Of a stretch of 64,000 nt of DNA, positions 28,591-37,869 are shown piece by piece. The translations under genes and the position numbers were made by a program. Location: the NCBI GenBank assembly GCA_026913215.1, contig JAPTYK010000001.1:4092001-4156000 (forward strand), given 5' to 3'. Below the pieces are notes generated by a model. The model made no database searches. It saw only the letters and a list, made by a program, of their open reading frames with translations, and was not told the origin of the DNA. Position 1 is the stretch's first letter. Every line of letters begins with the position of its first letter. The DNA is from Streptomyces diastatochromogenes. Lineage in GTDB: Bacteria > Actinomycetota > Actinomycetes > Streptomycetales > Streptomycetaceae.

Positions 28591-29330
28591 TCCCCGCCTC
28601 CTCCGCGCAGCGCGTAGCCCACGCCCCGGACGGTGTGCACGAGGCGCGGCTCCCCGCCGGCCTCGGTCTTGCGCCGCAGGTACATCACGTACACGTCCAG
28701 CGAGTTCGAGCTGGGCTCGAAGTCGAAGCCCCACACGGCCTTGAGGATCTGCTCCCGGGTCAGGACCTGGCGCGGGTGCGCGAGGAACAGCTCCAGGAGG
28801 GTGAACTCGGTCCGCGTCAGCTCCACCGTCCGCCCGCCCCGGGTCACCTCGCGCGTGGCCAGGTTCATCCGCAGGTCCTCGAAGGCCAGGACGTCGGCCT
28901 CGGCGGGGGCCGCGGCCGACGCCGAGGCGTAGGAGCTGCGGCGGAGCAGGGCCCGGATGCGGGCGAACAGCTCGTCCAGCTCGAAGGGCTTCACCAGGTA
29001 GTCGTCCGCGCCGGCGTCGAGGCCGGTGACCCGGTCGCCGACCGTGTCGCGGGCGGTGAGCATCAGGATCGGCACGGTCGAGCCGGCGGCCCGGATCCGG
29101 CGGGCCGCCGTCAGCCCGTCCATGCGGGGCATCTGGACGTCGAGGACGACGAGGTCGGGGGCGTACGACTCCATCCGCGCGAGCGCGTCGAGGCCGTCGA
29201 CGGCGACCTCGGTCCCGTACCCCTCGAAGGCGAGGCTGCGCCGCAGCGCCTCGCGGACGGCGGGCTCGTCGTCGACGACGAGGATGCGCTCGGCTTCGCT
29301 GTGCTGTCCGGTCATGGGCTGTCCCGTCAT
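28587..29330 (-). CDS. OmpR-family response regulator
   Basis: A 247-residue regulator. The phosphoacceptor aspartate is in LVVLDVQMPRMDG, the conserved lysine in YLVKPFE. The C-terminal winged helix includes ELTRTEFTLLELFL and LDVYVMYLRRKTE. ATG 29330 is the start; ATG 29315 is an alternative in the same frame. It is coupled to the kinase gene and lies 20 bp after the protease stop, so all three may be one operon. Confidence 0.94.
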   Translation of the reverse strand: MTGQPMTGQHSEAERILVVDDEPAVREALRRSLAFEGYGTEVAVDGLDALARMESYAPDLVVLDVQMPRMDGLTAARRIRAAGSTVPILMLTARDTVGDRVTGLDAGADDYLVKPFELDELFARIRALLRRSSYASASAAAPAEADVLAFEDLRMNLATREVTRGGRTVELTRTEFTLLELFLAHPRQVLTREQILKAVWGFDFEPSSNSLDVYVMYLRRKTEAGGEPRLVHTVRGVGYALRGGGGE

Positions 29331-29350
29331 GGGATCAGCCTCGCACGTGC

Positions 29351-30424
29351 TCAGTTCGCGCCGCCCGAGCGGAGGGCGTCCAGGTCGGCCTTCACCGTGT
29401 CGACCGGGATCGCGAATCCGAGGCCGACGCTTCCGGCGGTGGAGCCGCTCGAAGAACTGGGCGAATACATGGCCGAATTGATTCCGATGATCTCGCCGTT
29501 CATATTGATCAGCGCGCCGCCGGAATTCCCCGGATTGAGCGAGGCGTCGGTCTGGATCGCCTTGTACGTGGTCTTCGACGAGCCCGTGTCGCCGTTGAAC
29601 TGCTGCCCGCCGAACTCGAACGGCCAGCCCTGCCGCGGGTCCCACTGCTGCTGGCCCTGCTGCTGGTCCTGGCCGCCCCCGTCCTTGGCGACGGTCACGT
29701 CCCGGTCGAGCGCGGAGACGATGCCGCTGGTGACGGTGCCGGTCAGGCCCTCGGGGGAGCCGATCGCCACGACCTCGTCGCCGACCCTCAGCTTCGAGGA
29801 GTCGCCGAGGGTGGCGGCCTTGAGCCCGGAGGCGCCCTGGAGCTTGATCAGGGCGAGGTCCTTGTCGGGGTCCGTGCCGACGACCTGCGCCCGGTAGGTC
29901 TTGCCGTCGCTGAGCTGCACGGTGATCGAGGAGGCGCCGGAGACCACGTGGTTGTTGGTGACGATCTCGCCGTCGGAGGTGATGATCACGCCCGAGCCGG
30001 TGGACTTGCCGGAGTTCGAGCTCGCGGAGATCTCCACGATGGAGGGGGAGACCGCCTCGGCGACCCCGGCGACCGTGCCCTTGCTGCCGGCGGAGACGTT
30101 GGTGCCGCTCACGACGGGGGCGGAGGCGCTCACGGACGCGTCGCGGTCGGTGAGCTGCTGGAGCAGCGTCGCCGTGCCGCCGCCGACCGCCGCGGCCGCG
30201 ATGGCCACGGCCGCCATGAGCCCGACCCCGCGCCTGGCGCGGCGCCGCGGCGAGGGGCCGGGGACGGAGGCGGCGAGCGGCGGCTCCGCCGGCGGCGGCA
30301 CCTGCCCGCCCGAGGGCCAGACCGTCGTCCCCGGCTCGGTGCTGATCGGCCGCGTCGGCTCGTACGGCGGCCTCGGCGGGTAGTACGGCTGCTGCTGCGG
30401 CTGCTGCTCCTGGAAGTCCGTCAT
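29351..30424 (-). CDS. membrane-anchored trypsin-like (HtrA-type) serine protease without PDZ domain
   Basis: A 357-residue protease. A Pro/Gln-rich cytoplasmic N-terminus of about 80 residues, one membrane helix (VGLMAAVAIAAAAVGGG), then an external S1C protease domain with histidine in TNNHVVSG, aspartate in DPDKDLALI and serine in GNSGGALI. The chain ends soon after the protease domain, so there is no PDZ domain. A Q-rich insertion (DQQQGQQQW) lies in the catalytic domain. The start is ATG 30424. It probably acts in envelope protein quality control with the adjacent two-component system. Confidence 0.92.
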   Translation of the reverse strand: MTDFQEQQPQQQPYYPPRPPYEPTRPISTEPGTTVWPSGGQVPPPAEPPLAASVPGPSPRRRARRGVGLMAAVAIAAAAVGGGTATLLQQLTDRDASVSASAPVVSGTNVSAGSKGTVAGVAEAVSPSIVEISASSNSGKSTGSGVIITSDGEIVTNNHVVSGASSITVQLSDGKTYRAQVVGTDPDKDLALIKLQGASGLKAATLGDSSKLRVGDEVVAIGSPEGLTGTVTSGIVSALDRDVTVAKDGGGQDQQQGQQQWDPRQGWPFEFGGQQFNGDTGSSKTTYKAIQTDASLNPGNSGGALINMNGEIIGINSAMYSPSSSSGSTAGSVGLGFAIPVDTVKADLDALRSGGAN

Positions 30425-30520
30425 GGCTATGACTCTCGGATCCGTACATGAGAGCAGTCTGAGGAGCGGCTGAGAAGCCCGACAGAACCCTGTATGCCCC
30501 ATATAAGGGCGCGGGTGGTC

Positions 30521-31546
30521 CTAGCCGTGGCAGCCGCAGGAGCGGCGGACGATCAGGGCCGACGGGAAGAGCTTCACGCGCTCGCGGCGGGAGCCCGTCA
30601 CCCGGATCGAGTCGTCGAGGACCAGGTCCACGGCCGCGCGGGCCATCGCGGGGCGGTCCGAGGAGATCGTGGTCAGCGGAGGATCGGTGAGCGCGGCCTC
30701 CTTCACGTCGTCGAAGCCCGCGACCGCCAGCTCCGTCGGCACCTCGATGCGCAGCTCCCGGGCGGCCCGCAGGACGCCGAAGGCCTGGTCGTCGGTGGAG
30801 CAGAAGATGGCCGGCGGCCTGTCGGGGCCCGCGAGCAGCTTGAGGGCGACCTGGTAGGCGTCGTACCGGTTGTACGGGGCCTCGAAGAGCCGGCCCTCGG
30901 TCGAGCGGCCGGCCTCCAGCATGGCCCGGCGCCAGCCCTCGACGTGGTCGGCGACCGGGTCGCCGACGGCCGGGGTGTTCGGGACGCCGCCCAGGCAGGC
31001 CACGTACGGGTGACCGTGCTCCAGGAGGTGCCGGGTGGCGAGCTGGGCGCCGCCGATGTCGTCGGTGACGACGGCCACGTCGTCGATCGCCTCGGGCCGC
31101 TCGTGCAGCAGCACCACGCGCGCGTCCCAGGCCTCGATCTCGCTCGCGGCCTGCTCGCTCATGCCCTGGCTGACCAGGATCAGCCCGGAGACCCGCATGC
31201 CGAGGAAGGCACGCAGGTAGTGGACCTCGCGCTCGGTCCGGTAGTCGGAGTTGCCGACGAGGACCATCTTTCCGCGCTCGGCGGCGGCCTGCTCGACCGC
31301 GTGCGCCATCTCCCCGAAGAACGGCTGCCGCGCGTCGGGGACGATCATGCCTATGAGGTCGGTGCGCCGCGAGGCCATCGCCTGGGCCACCCGGTCGGGC
31401 CGGTAGCCCAGCTCCTTGATGGCGGCGAGGACACGCTCGCGCGTGGCCGGGGCGACCGGCCGGGGTCCGTTGTTGATGACGTAGCTCACGACGGCGGTAG
31501 AAGTACCCGCAAGTCGCGCCACGTCATCCCGCGTCACCTTGGCCAC
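30521..31546 (-). CDS. LacI-family regulator
   Basis: A 341-residue repressor. The N-terminal helix-turn-helix is VTRDDVARLAGTSTAVVSYV, followed by the hinge ELGYRPDRVAQAMASRR and a periplasmic-binding-like sensor domain. The C-terminus ends in a cysteine pair (RRSCGCHG). No sugar genes are adjacent, so the effector is unknown. The gene is intact. Confidence 0.92.
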   Translation of the reverse strand: MAKVTRDDVARLAGTSTAVVSYVINNGPRPVAPATRERVLAAIKELGYRPDRVAQAMASRRTDLIGMIVPDARQPFFGEMAHAVEQAAAERGKMVLVGNSDYRTEREVHYLRAFLGMRVSGLILVSQGMSEQAASEIEAWDARVVLLHERPEAIDDVAVVTDDIGGAQLATRHLLEHGHPYVACLGGVPNTPAVGDPVADHVEGWRRAMLEAGRSTEGRLFEAPYNRYDAYQVALKLLAGPDRPPAIFCSTDDQAFGVLRAARELRIEVPTELAVAGFDDVKEAALTDPPLTTISSDRPAMARAAVDLVLDDSIRVTGSRRERVKLFPSALIVRRSCGCHG

Positions 31547-31570
31547 GCGCGGAAGTCTACGCGGGGGGAC

Positions 31571-32407
31571 CTACCTACCGGCAGGTCGCACTGTGGCATC
31601 CGCCACGTTCCTGTCCTCCGAGGGGGTGAGCTCCCCCGTGGCTCCCTTGACGCGGGCACCCACGCGGGCCTCCTCCTTGCGGGCCTCCTCCTTCCGCGCC
31701 TCCTCCTTGCGGGCCTCTTCCGCCGCCCGCTCGACCTTCTCGGGCGTGACGAAGCGGTAGCCGACGTTCCGGACGGTGCCGATGAGCGACTCGTGCTCGA
31801 CGCCGAGCTTCGCCCGCAGCCGCCGCACGTGGACGTCGACCGTCCGGGTGCCGCCGAAGTAGTCGTACCCCCACACCTCCTGGAGGAGCTGCGCGCGCGT
31901 GAAGACCCGGCCCGGGTGCTGCGCCAGGTACTTGAGCAGCTCGAACTCCTTGAAGGTCAGGTCCAGGACCCGGCCCTTGAGCTTCGCGCTGTACGTCGCC
32001 TCGTCGACCGACAGGTCGCCGTTGCGGATCTCCATCGGGGAGTCGTCCGAGACGATCTGCTGCCGGCCCATCGCGAGCCGCAGCCGCGCCTCGACCTCGG
32101 CGGGGCCCGCCGTGTCGAGGAGGACGTCGTCGATGCCCCAGTCGGCGGTGACGGCCGCGAGACCGCCCTCCGTGACGACGAGGATCAGCGGACAGCCCGG
32201 CCCCGTGGAGCGCAGCAGCTGACAGAGCGAGCGGACCTGCGGGAGGTCGCGCCGCCCGTCGACGAGGATCACGTCCGCGCCGGGGGTGTCCACGAGGGCG
32301 GGGCCCTCGGCCGGGGCGACCCGGACGTTGTGCAGCAGCAGGCCGAGGGCGGGGAGCACCTCGGTCGACGGCTGGAGGGCGTTGGTCAGGAGCAGCAGAG
32401 AACTCAT
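31571..32407 (-). CDS. glnR: GlnR, global nitrogen regulator
   Basis: A 278-residue OmpR-type regulator of nitrogen assimilation. The N-terminus MSSLLLLTNALQPSTEVLPA and the receiver-like domain (ADVILVDGRRDLPQVRSL) are characteristic of actinobacterial GlnR, an atypical receiver that works as a constitutive dimer. The DNA-binding wing is KLKGRVLDLTFKEFELLKYL to TVDVHVRRLRAKLG. After about residue 230 there is a charged tail with four RKEEA repeats. The gene is intact and matches SCO4159 in position. Confidence 0.96.
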   Translation of the reverse strand: MSSLLLLTNALQPSTEVLPALGLLLHNVRVAPAEGPALVDTPGADVILVDGRRDLPQVRSLCQLLRSTGPGCPLILVVTEGGLAAVTADWGIDDVLLDTAGPAEVEARLRLAMGRQQIVSDDSPMEIRNGDLSVDEATYSAKLKGRVLDLTFKEFELLKYLAQHPGRVFTRAQLLQEVWGYDYFGGTRTVDVHVRRLRAKLGVEHESLIGTVRNVGYRFVTPEKVERAAEEARKEEARKEEARKEEARVGARVKGATGELTPSEDRNVADATVRPAGR

Positions 32408-32644
32408 CGCGCCGCACCTTCTTCGGTCGTCGGTACGCCGTGCGTCGTCGGTCCGTCGTGCGTCGTCGTTCGCTCGTCCATGACGTCGGTTCCTCCTCGG
32501 TCCCTGCGAGGACGTCTATGTGTGCTCACGTTGGCTCTCTCGCGCCTGAGAGCTTTTGTTCATCCGTCCGTAACAACGGTCGGAAAACACAAAAGGACCC
32601 GGGGGCTGCGTCGCCCGGATCCTCTGGCAAGCAGAATAGCCCAC
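32408..32644. promoter_or_regulatory. divergent glnR/hydrolase intergenic region
   Basis: Contains a possible PHO-type unit GTTCATCCGTC at 32558-32568 and a small inverted repeat GCTCTC/GAGAGC at 32534-32553. PhoP is known to repress glnR in S. coelicolor, so the first element is a reasonable candidate, but only one clear repeat is seen. Confidence 0.4.
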
Positions 32645-33461
32645 ATGAGTTCCGAGGCAGAGGGTCGATTTCACATCCTGGATGTTTCCTCGCTCACTTC
32701 CCGCCCTTTGCGGTCCACGTCGCGGTCCACGCTGTGTACCGATGACGGTGTCCGGATCGAGGCGGTTTACGAACCCTCACGGGCAAGTGTCACCGATACG
32801 GCGGTCGTCCTCGCCCACGGCTTCACCGGGTCGGCCGACCGCCCGGCCGTCCGGCGCGCCGCGCTGGCCCTCGCCGAGCGCGGCGCGGCCGTCGTCACCT
32901 TCTCCTTCCGCGGGCACGGCCGCTCCGGCGGCCGGTCCACCGTCGGCGACCGGGAGGTCCTCGACCTGTCCGCCGCCGTCCGCTGGGCCCGCGAGCTCGG
33001 CCACGCGCGCGTGGCGACGGTCGGCTTCTCCATGGGCGGCTCCGTGGTCCTGCGCCACGCGGCCCTGGAGCACGGGACGGACGCCCGTACGGACGCGGTC
33101 GCGGCCGTCTCCGCGCCCGCCCGCTGGTACTACCGGGGCACGGCCCCGATGCGCCGCCTCCACTGGGTGGTCACCCGGCCGGCGGGCCGCCTCGTCGGGC
33201 GGTACGGCTTCGGCACCCGGATCGACAGCCGCGCCTGGGACCCCGTGCCCCTGTCCCCGTGGAGGCGGTCCCGCTGATCGCGCCGACCCCCTCCTGATCG
33301 TGCACGGCGACCGGGACCCCTACTTCCCGCTCGACCACCCGCGCATGCTGGCCGCCGCGGGCGACGCGGAACTCTGGCTGGAACGGGGCATGGGCCACGC
33401 CGAGAACGCCGCCGACGGGGAGCTGCTCGCCCGGCTGGGGGACTGGCTCACGCGCGGGTAG
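32645..33461 (+). CDS. alpha/beta hydrolase
   Basis: About 272 residues after repair. The oxyanion region is VVLAHGFTGSADRP, the nucleophile elbow GFSMGGSVV, and the catalytic histidine lies in GMGHAENA, with the acid in HGDRDPYFP. ATG 32645 is the start. Two bases are missing, near 33259 and 33283. It could be an esterase or a lysophospholipase-like enzyme; the substrate is unknown. Confidence 0.85.
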
Positions 33462-33558
33462 CGGGACCGGCTCACGCGCGCGTGGCCCTGGAACGGGGTC
33501 CACGCGCGCATAGCCCATGATGGGGGGCGGCGCGCACACGAACGAAGGGAGCGCCGCT

Positions 33559-33813
33559 ATGGCAGCGGGAACCATCCGCTACTGGGCCGCGGCCAAGGCC
33601 GCCGCAGGGGTCGCCGAGGAGCCGTACACCGCCGGAACCCTGGCCGAGGCCCTCGACGCCGCCCGCGCGAAGCACCCGGGCGAGCTCGTCCAGGTCCTCA
33701 AGCGGTGCTCGTTCCTGGTCGACGGCGACCCCGTCGGGACCCGGAGCCATGAGACGGTACGGCTTGCCGAGGGCGGCACGGTCGAGGTGCTCCCCCCGTT
33801 CGCAGGAGGGTGA
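33559..33813 (+). CDS. MoaD/ThiS-family sulfur carrier
   Basis: An 84-residue ubiquitin-like protein ending in GG (VEVLPPFAGG), the site that is activated to a thiocarboxylate. It may carry sulfur for molybdopterin or another pathway. ATG 33559 is preferred over an in-frame ATG at 33517, because the fold begins at GTIRYWAAAKAAAG. It lies in a sulfur-related neighbourhood (CysA, DsrE-like), but no cognate ligase is adjacent. Confidence 0.85.
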   Translation: MAAGTIRYWAAAKAAAGVAEEPYTAGTLAEALDAARAKHPGELVQVLKRCSFLVDGDPVGTRSHETVRLAEGGTVEVLPPFAGG

Positions 33814-33824
33814 ACCCCAGACCG

Positions 33825-34983
33825 ATGAGCAACGACCAGTACTACGGCGGGCAGCAGTACGAGCAGCCGTACGCCGAGAACCCCGCCGAGGTCACCCAGA
33901 CCTGGGAGGGCCAGACCTGGGACACCTCGTACCAGCCGGCCGTCTCGTACGAGCAGGTCCAGGCCGCGCAGACGCCCGCGCCGCAGGGGGCGTACCAGCA
34001 GCCGTACGAGCAGCCGCAGCCTCAGCCGTACCAGCAGCCGCAGGCGTACGAGCAGCAGCCGCAGCCCTACGAGCAGCCGTACGCCTCGCACGGGAGCCCC
34101 GCCGCGTACTACGCGGAGCCGGCCGCCGAGCCCGTCCCGCGGCCGGGCCCGCGCCCGAGACCGCCCCGCCCGCCCCGCGGCCGACGGCGGGCCCGCGTAC
34201 TCCTCGCCCACCACCTCCGGGAACGTCCGCCTCACCGACGCCCAGCGCGCCCGCGCCGAGGGCCGCTCGCCGGTGATCGAGCCCGGATGCGGCCCGCCGC
34301 CCTCACCGCCGTCCTCGGCCTGCTGCTCGCGGGCGGCGCCTCCTCGGCTCGTACGGACTCCTCGTCCCGCTCGTCCTGCTCCAGGGCCTCACCGCCGCCG
34401 GCTGGTTCCGGCTCAACGGCATGTGGCCCGCCCGGCAGGGCATCGCCCTCGCCTTCCTCGGCGGCCTCGTCGCCGACGCCGCCCTGCTCGCCACCGGCCG
34501 GGAGCACGCGGCCGCGGCGATCCTCGGCACGCTCGGCGTCTGGGTGCTGCTCTGCCTCGTCCTCCAGCTGCGCAGCCACGCCGACCCCGACGAGCGCATG
34601 TACGGCCTGATGGCCACCATCGCCTCCGCCGCCCTCACCGTCGTCGCCACCGGGCACCTCGGCGCCGCCCCGGACGCGGTGGTCGTCGGCGGGGCCGCGG
34701 TCGCCGCCGCCGTCCTCGCCCGTGCGCTGCCGCTGCCCGGACCGGTCTCCCTGGTCGCCGCGCTGCTCGCCTCGGCCGGCGCCGGGATCGCGGCCGGCGG
34801 CCTCACCGACCTGGGGACCTCCGGGCGCTGCTCGGCCTCGGCGCCGGGGTCTGCGCGCTGATCGGCCTGCGGGTCGCCAGCTACGACTACCCCTCGCGCT
34901 TCGTCCACATGACCGCGGGCGTCGCGCTGCCGCTCACGGCCGCCGCGCCCGCCGTCTATCTGCTGGGCCGCGCCCTGGTCTGA
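33825..34983 (+). CDS. multi-pass membrane protein with Gln/Tyr/Pro-rich N-terminus
   Basis: About 386 residues after repair. The first ~110 residues are low-complexity with many EQPQP/YQQP motifs; the rest has about eight membrane segments (for example ALTAVLGLLLAGGAPLG, LVLLQGLTAAGWF and GVALPLTAAAPAVYLLGRAL). The frame breaks around 34140, 34350 and 34825 in C/G runs. It starts 11 bases after the MoaD-like stop. The function is unknown to me. Confidence 0.72.
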
Positions 34984-35011
34984 CCCGCGGCCCTTCCTCC
35001 CGGGGAACCAA

Positions 35012-35051
35012 CCGGCCCCCCGACACGTCGATCTTCGTGTCGGGGGGCCGG
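35012..35051. terminator. terminator hairpin
   Basis: A perfect 16-bp stem (CCGGCCCCCCGACACG and complement) with an 8-base loop, between the membrane-protein gene and the DUF2993 gene. Confidence 0.85.
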
Positions 35052-35087
35052 AAGCATGTAGAGACGATGCGGGGGGATGCTCAGCCC

Positions 35088-35773
35088 ATGCGAGCACTGC
35101 GGATTCTGTTGATCGTGGCCGTCGTGCTGGGCGGGATCGGCGTCGGGGTCGACCGGCTGGCCGTCTCCTACGCCGAGTCGGAGGCGTCGAGCCGGGTGAA
35201 GCTCTCGGGTGCGCCCGCCGAGTCGGTCGAGGTCGACATCAAGGGCTTCCCTTCCTCACCCAGGTCGTGGACAAGCGGTTCGACGAGGTCGACGTGAAGG
35301 CGGCCGGCGTACGGGCCACGGCGGGCGACAAGGACGTCCGGGTCGGCGAGCTGACCGTGGCCCTGCGGGACGTGACCGTGACCGGCGACTGGGCGGGCGC
35401 CAAGGCGGGCTCCGCGAGCGGCACGGCCCTCATCTCGTACGCGGACCTCACCGCCGCCTCCGACCGCGAGGCCACCGTCGCCTACGGCGGGAACGGCAAG
35501 GTCAAGGTCACCGGCAGCGTGAAGATCCTGGGCCGCAGCCTGACCAAGTCCGTCCTCTCCACGGTCACCGTCGTCCACGGCGACACCCTCAAGGTCCGCG
35601 CCGACGAGGTGCCGGGCTCCGGCATCCCGGGCGTGGAGGAACTGGTCCGCGCCCGCACCGACTTCGAGCGCCCGATCGGTCTGATCGCCGGCATGAAGGT
35701 GGAGAAGGTCGAGCCGCGTCCGGACGGCCTGGCGGTCACCGTGACCGGCAAGGACGTCGTCCTGGCGGGCTGA
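35088..35773 (+). CDS. DUF2993/LmeA-like phospholipid-binding protein
   Basis: About 228 residues after repair. An N-terminal membrane anchor (LRILLIVAVVLGGIGVGVDRL) is followed by a beta-rich domain with FLTQVVDKRFDEVDVKAAGV and GVEELVRARTDFERPI, typical of the DUF2993 family; its mycobacterial member LmeA binds phospholipids and supports lipomannan synthesis. The start is ATG 35088. One base is missing near 35253. Confidence 0.8.
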
Positions 35774-35988
35774 GGGGCTCCGCCCGGGAGCCGTCCCGGC
35801 GCCGCCCGGGGGGCCGTCCGGGCGCCATCCGGAGGCCGTCCGGAGGCTGGATTTTCACATGCTGAGACGAGGCCGTCCGATCCGCAGAAGACGAAGCGGA
35901 CACCGGGGCCCGGAGCCGTCCGGAGCCGACCCGAACCGCGATCACGTCTCGCATCTCGGACGATCGCGTCTCAAAATACGACACACCG

Positions 35989-36018
35989 GTGACACGGCCG
36001 CATGTCCGTCCCTACGAT
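35989..36018 (+). promoter_or_regulatory. promoter of the cysteine leader/cysA transcript
   Basis: GTGACA (35989-35994), 18-base spacer, TACGAT (36013-36018). The -10 ends seven bases before the leader ATG, so the transcript would start at or next to the start codon, making the leader peptide leaderless. Confidence 0.6.
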
Positions 36019-36025
36019 CGAGGGC

Positions 36026-36106
36026 ATGAAGCGACAGGCGGATCTCACGAAGCGGCGGGCAGTAGACCTGTGCCGCGTCGCCGCCATGCTCTGTCGCTCA
36101 GTCTGA
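36026..36106 (+). CDS. cysteine-containing leader peptide upstream of cysA
   Basis: A 26-residue uORF: MKRQADLTKRRAVDLCRVAA then MLCRSV and TGA. The two cysteines (codons TGC and TGT), each followed by arginine and set in LCR motifs, match the putative leader peptide seen before sulfur-metabolism genes in Streptomyces. A GC-rich hairpin region (about 36148-36172) follows, before the cysA ribosome-binding site. The likely role is sensing of charged tRNA-Cys: ribosome stalling would change folding of the 180-base leader. In mycobacteria, leaderless Cys-rich uORFs act this way. The mechanism here is inferred. Confidence 0.82.
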   Translation: MKRQADLTKRRAVDLCRVAAMLCRSV

Positions 36107-36283
36107 GCGGGACGCCGACTCCCGTATCCCTCAGGCCCGTCGACCGACGTCGGGGCCGCCCCGTGCAGAGCCGTACGCCCGTCCGCATATGTCCGCATGT
36201 CCGTACGCACGCGACGACGCGTACCGCACCACACCCCGCACCACCGCAGCACACCCCCGCACACTGCCCCGGAGGAGAACAGC

Positions 36284-37129
36284 ATGGCTCGCAGCGACGT
36301 TCTGGTCGACGCGGACTGGGTCGAGGCCAACCTCGACAACCCGCAGGTCGCGCTCGTCGAGGTCGACGAGGACACCTCGGCCTACGAGAAGAACCACATC
36401 CGCAACGCCATCCGCATCGACTGGACCCAGGACCTCCAGGACCCGGTCCGCCGCGACTTCATCGACCAGGAGGGCTTCGAGAAGCTCCTCTCGGCCAAGG
36501 GCATCGCGAACGACACCACGGTCGTCCTCTACGGCGGCAACAACAACTGGTTCGCCTCCTACGCCTACTGGTACTTCAAGCTCTACGGCCACCAGGACGT
36601 CAAGCTCCTCGACGGCGGCCGCAAGAAGTGGGAGCTCGACTCCCGCGACCTCGTCGACGGCTCCGAGGTCCCGGTCCGCCCGGCCACCGAGTACAAGGCC
36701 AAGGCCCAGGACGCCTCGATCCGCGCCTTCCGCGACGACGTCGTGGCCGCGATCGGCTCCCAGAACCTGGTCGACGTCCGCTCGCCCGACGAGTTCTCCG
36801 GCAAGCTGCTCGCCCCGGCGCACCTCCCGCAGGAGCAGTCGCAGCGCCCCGGCCACGTGCCGAGCGCCCGCAACATCCCGTGGTCGAAGAACGCCAACGA
36901 CGACGGCACCTTCAAGTCGGACGACGAGCTCAAGGCCCTCTACGAGGCCGAGCAGGTCGACCTGGCGAAGGACACCATCGCCTACTGCCGCATCGGCGAG
37001 CGCTCCGCGCTGACCTGGTTCGTCCTGCACGAGCTCCTCGAGGTCACCAACGTCAAGAACTACGACGGCTCGTGGACCGAGTACGGCTCCCTCGTCGGCG
37101 TGCCGATCGAGCTCGGCGCCAACAAGTAA
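36284..37129 (+). CDS. cysA: thiosulfate sulfurtransferase (rhodanese) CysA
   Basis: A 281-residue two-domain rhodanese that moves sulfane sulfur from thiosulfate to acceptors. The catalytic cysteine is in YCRIGERSALTW at about residue 234; the N-terminal inactive domain holds VVLYGGNNNWFASYAYWYF. ATG 36284 has a strong GGAGGAG seven bases upstream. It is followed by the DUF1416 gene, its constant partner in actinobacteria (SCO4164-4165). Confidence 0.95.
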   Translation: MARSDVLVDADWVEANLDNPQVALVEVDEDTSAYEKNHIRNAIRIDWTQDLQDPVRRDFIDQEGFEKLLSAKGIANDTTVVLYGGNNNWFASYAYWYFKLYGHQDVKLLDGGRKKWELDSRDLVDGSEVPVRPATEYKAKAQDASIRAFRDDVVAAIGSQNLVDVRSPDEFSGKLLAPAHLPQEQSQRPGHVPSARNIPWSKNANDDGTFKSDDELKALYEAEQVDLAKDTIAYCRIGERSALTWFVLHELLEVTNVKNYDGSWTEYGSLVGVPIELGANK

Positions 37130-37161
37130 TCCCACTTCTTCTTCAGGACAGGACAGAGAAC

Positions 37162-37452
37162 ATGTGTGGAGCTCAGGTCGGCGGCCCCGACGTCAGCACG
37201 CTCAAGCCCGGTGAGACCGCCATCCAGGGCCAGGTGACCAAGGACGGCGAGCCCGTCACCGGTTACGTCCGCCTCCTCGACGGCTCCGGCGAGTTCACCG
37301 CCGAGGTCCCCACCTCCGCCACCGGCCAGTTCCGCTTCTACGCCGCCACCGGCGAGTGGACCCTCCGCGCCCTCGTCCCCGGCGCCCAGGCCGACCGCAA
37401 GGTCGTCGTCACCGAGGCCGGCAGCCTGACGGACGTGGCCATCGCGGTCTGA
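37162..37452 (+). CDS. DUF1416 protein
   Basis: A 96-residue protein beginning MCGAQVGGPD with an N-terminal cysteine at position 2, followed by a small beta sandwich (GYVRLLDGSGEFTAEVPT). It is always found downstream of cysA in related genomes. A role in sulfur transfer is likely, with the N-terminal Cys as an obvious acceptor candidate; this is inference. Confidence 0.9.
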   Translation: MCGAQVGGPDVSTLKPGETAIQGQVTKDGEPVTGYVRLLDGSGEFTAEVPTSATGQFRFYAATGEWTLRALVPGAQADRKVVVTEAGSLTDVAIAV

Positions 37453-37474
37453 CCCGCGACATCCGAACGGCCGG

Positions 37475-37531
37475 AGGGCCGTGCCTCCTGGGGGGTTGGA
37501 CGCCGATTCCAGGAATTCGAGGCACGGCCCT
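37475..37531 (+). terminator. terminator after the cysA operon
   Basis: A 13-bp stem AGGGCCGTGCCTC with its complement at 37519-37531, enclosing a 31-base loop. It lies 22 bases after the DUF1416 stop. Confidence 0.65.
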
Positions 37532-37572
37532 TCGGTCTGTCCGCCGTCGCTTCGCGGTCGTACGCTGAAGGT

Positions 37573-37836
37573 GTGTACGCACGCCGTCGCCACGTCTACT
37601 TCTGGATGATGGGCGCCTGTTTGGTGCTTTTCGTGGGCGCCTGGGCCGTCGTGCGGCTGTTCTCGATGCCGGTCGCGATCGGCATGTGTGTCGTCGCGAT
37701 GGTCATTCCGCCGGTCGCCGCGATGGTGGCGAACCGGCGGGGCCCGGAGGACCGGTGGTGGGACGACCCTTCGGGGGACCCGAAGTCGGACGAGTGGTGG
37801 GACGAGCTGGACGGGAAGAAGCGGCGGGAGCCGTAG
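37573..37836 (+). CDS. DUF3099 small membrane protein
   Basis: An 87-residue protein with two membrane helices (VYFWMMGACLVLFVGAWAVV and IGMCVVAMVIPPVAAMVA) and an acidic, Trp-rich tail (RWWDDPSGDPKSDEWWDEL). The start is GTG 37573. This matches the DUF3099 family; function unknown. Confidence 0.85.
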   Translation: MYARRRHVYFWMMGACLVLFVGAWAVVRLFSMPVAIGMCVVAMVIPPVAAMVANRRGPEDRWWDDPSGDPKSDEWWDELDGKKRREP

Positions 37837-37869
37837 CCCGGTCGGGGTGACGGGGGCCCGGGGGCGTCG

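Noticed and set aside
32569..32600. GTAAC and GAAAAC elements resembling a GlnR box upstream of glnR
   Set aside because: The spacing between the elements (8 bases) does not match the 6-base spacing of the GlnR a/b sites.
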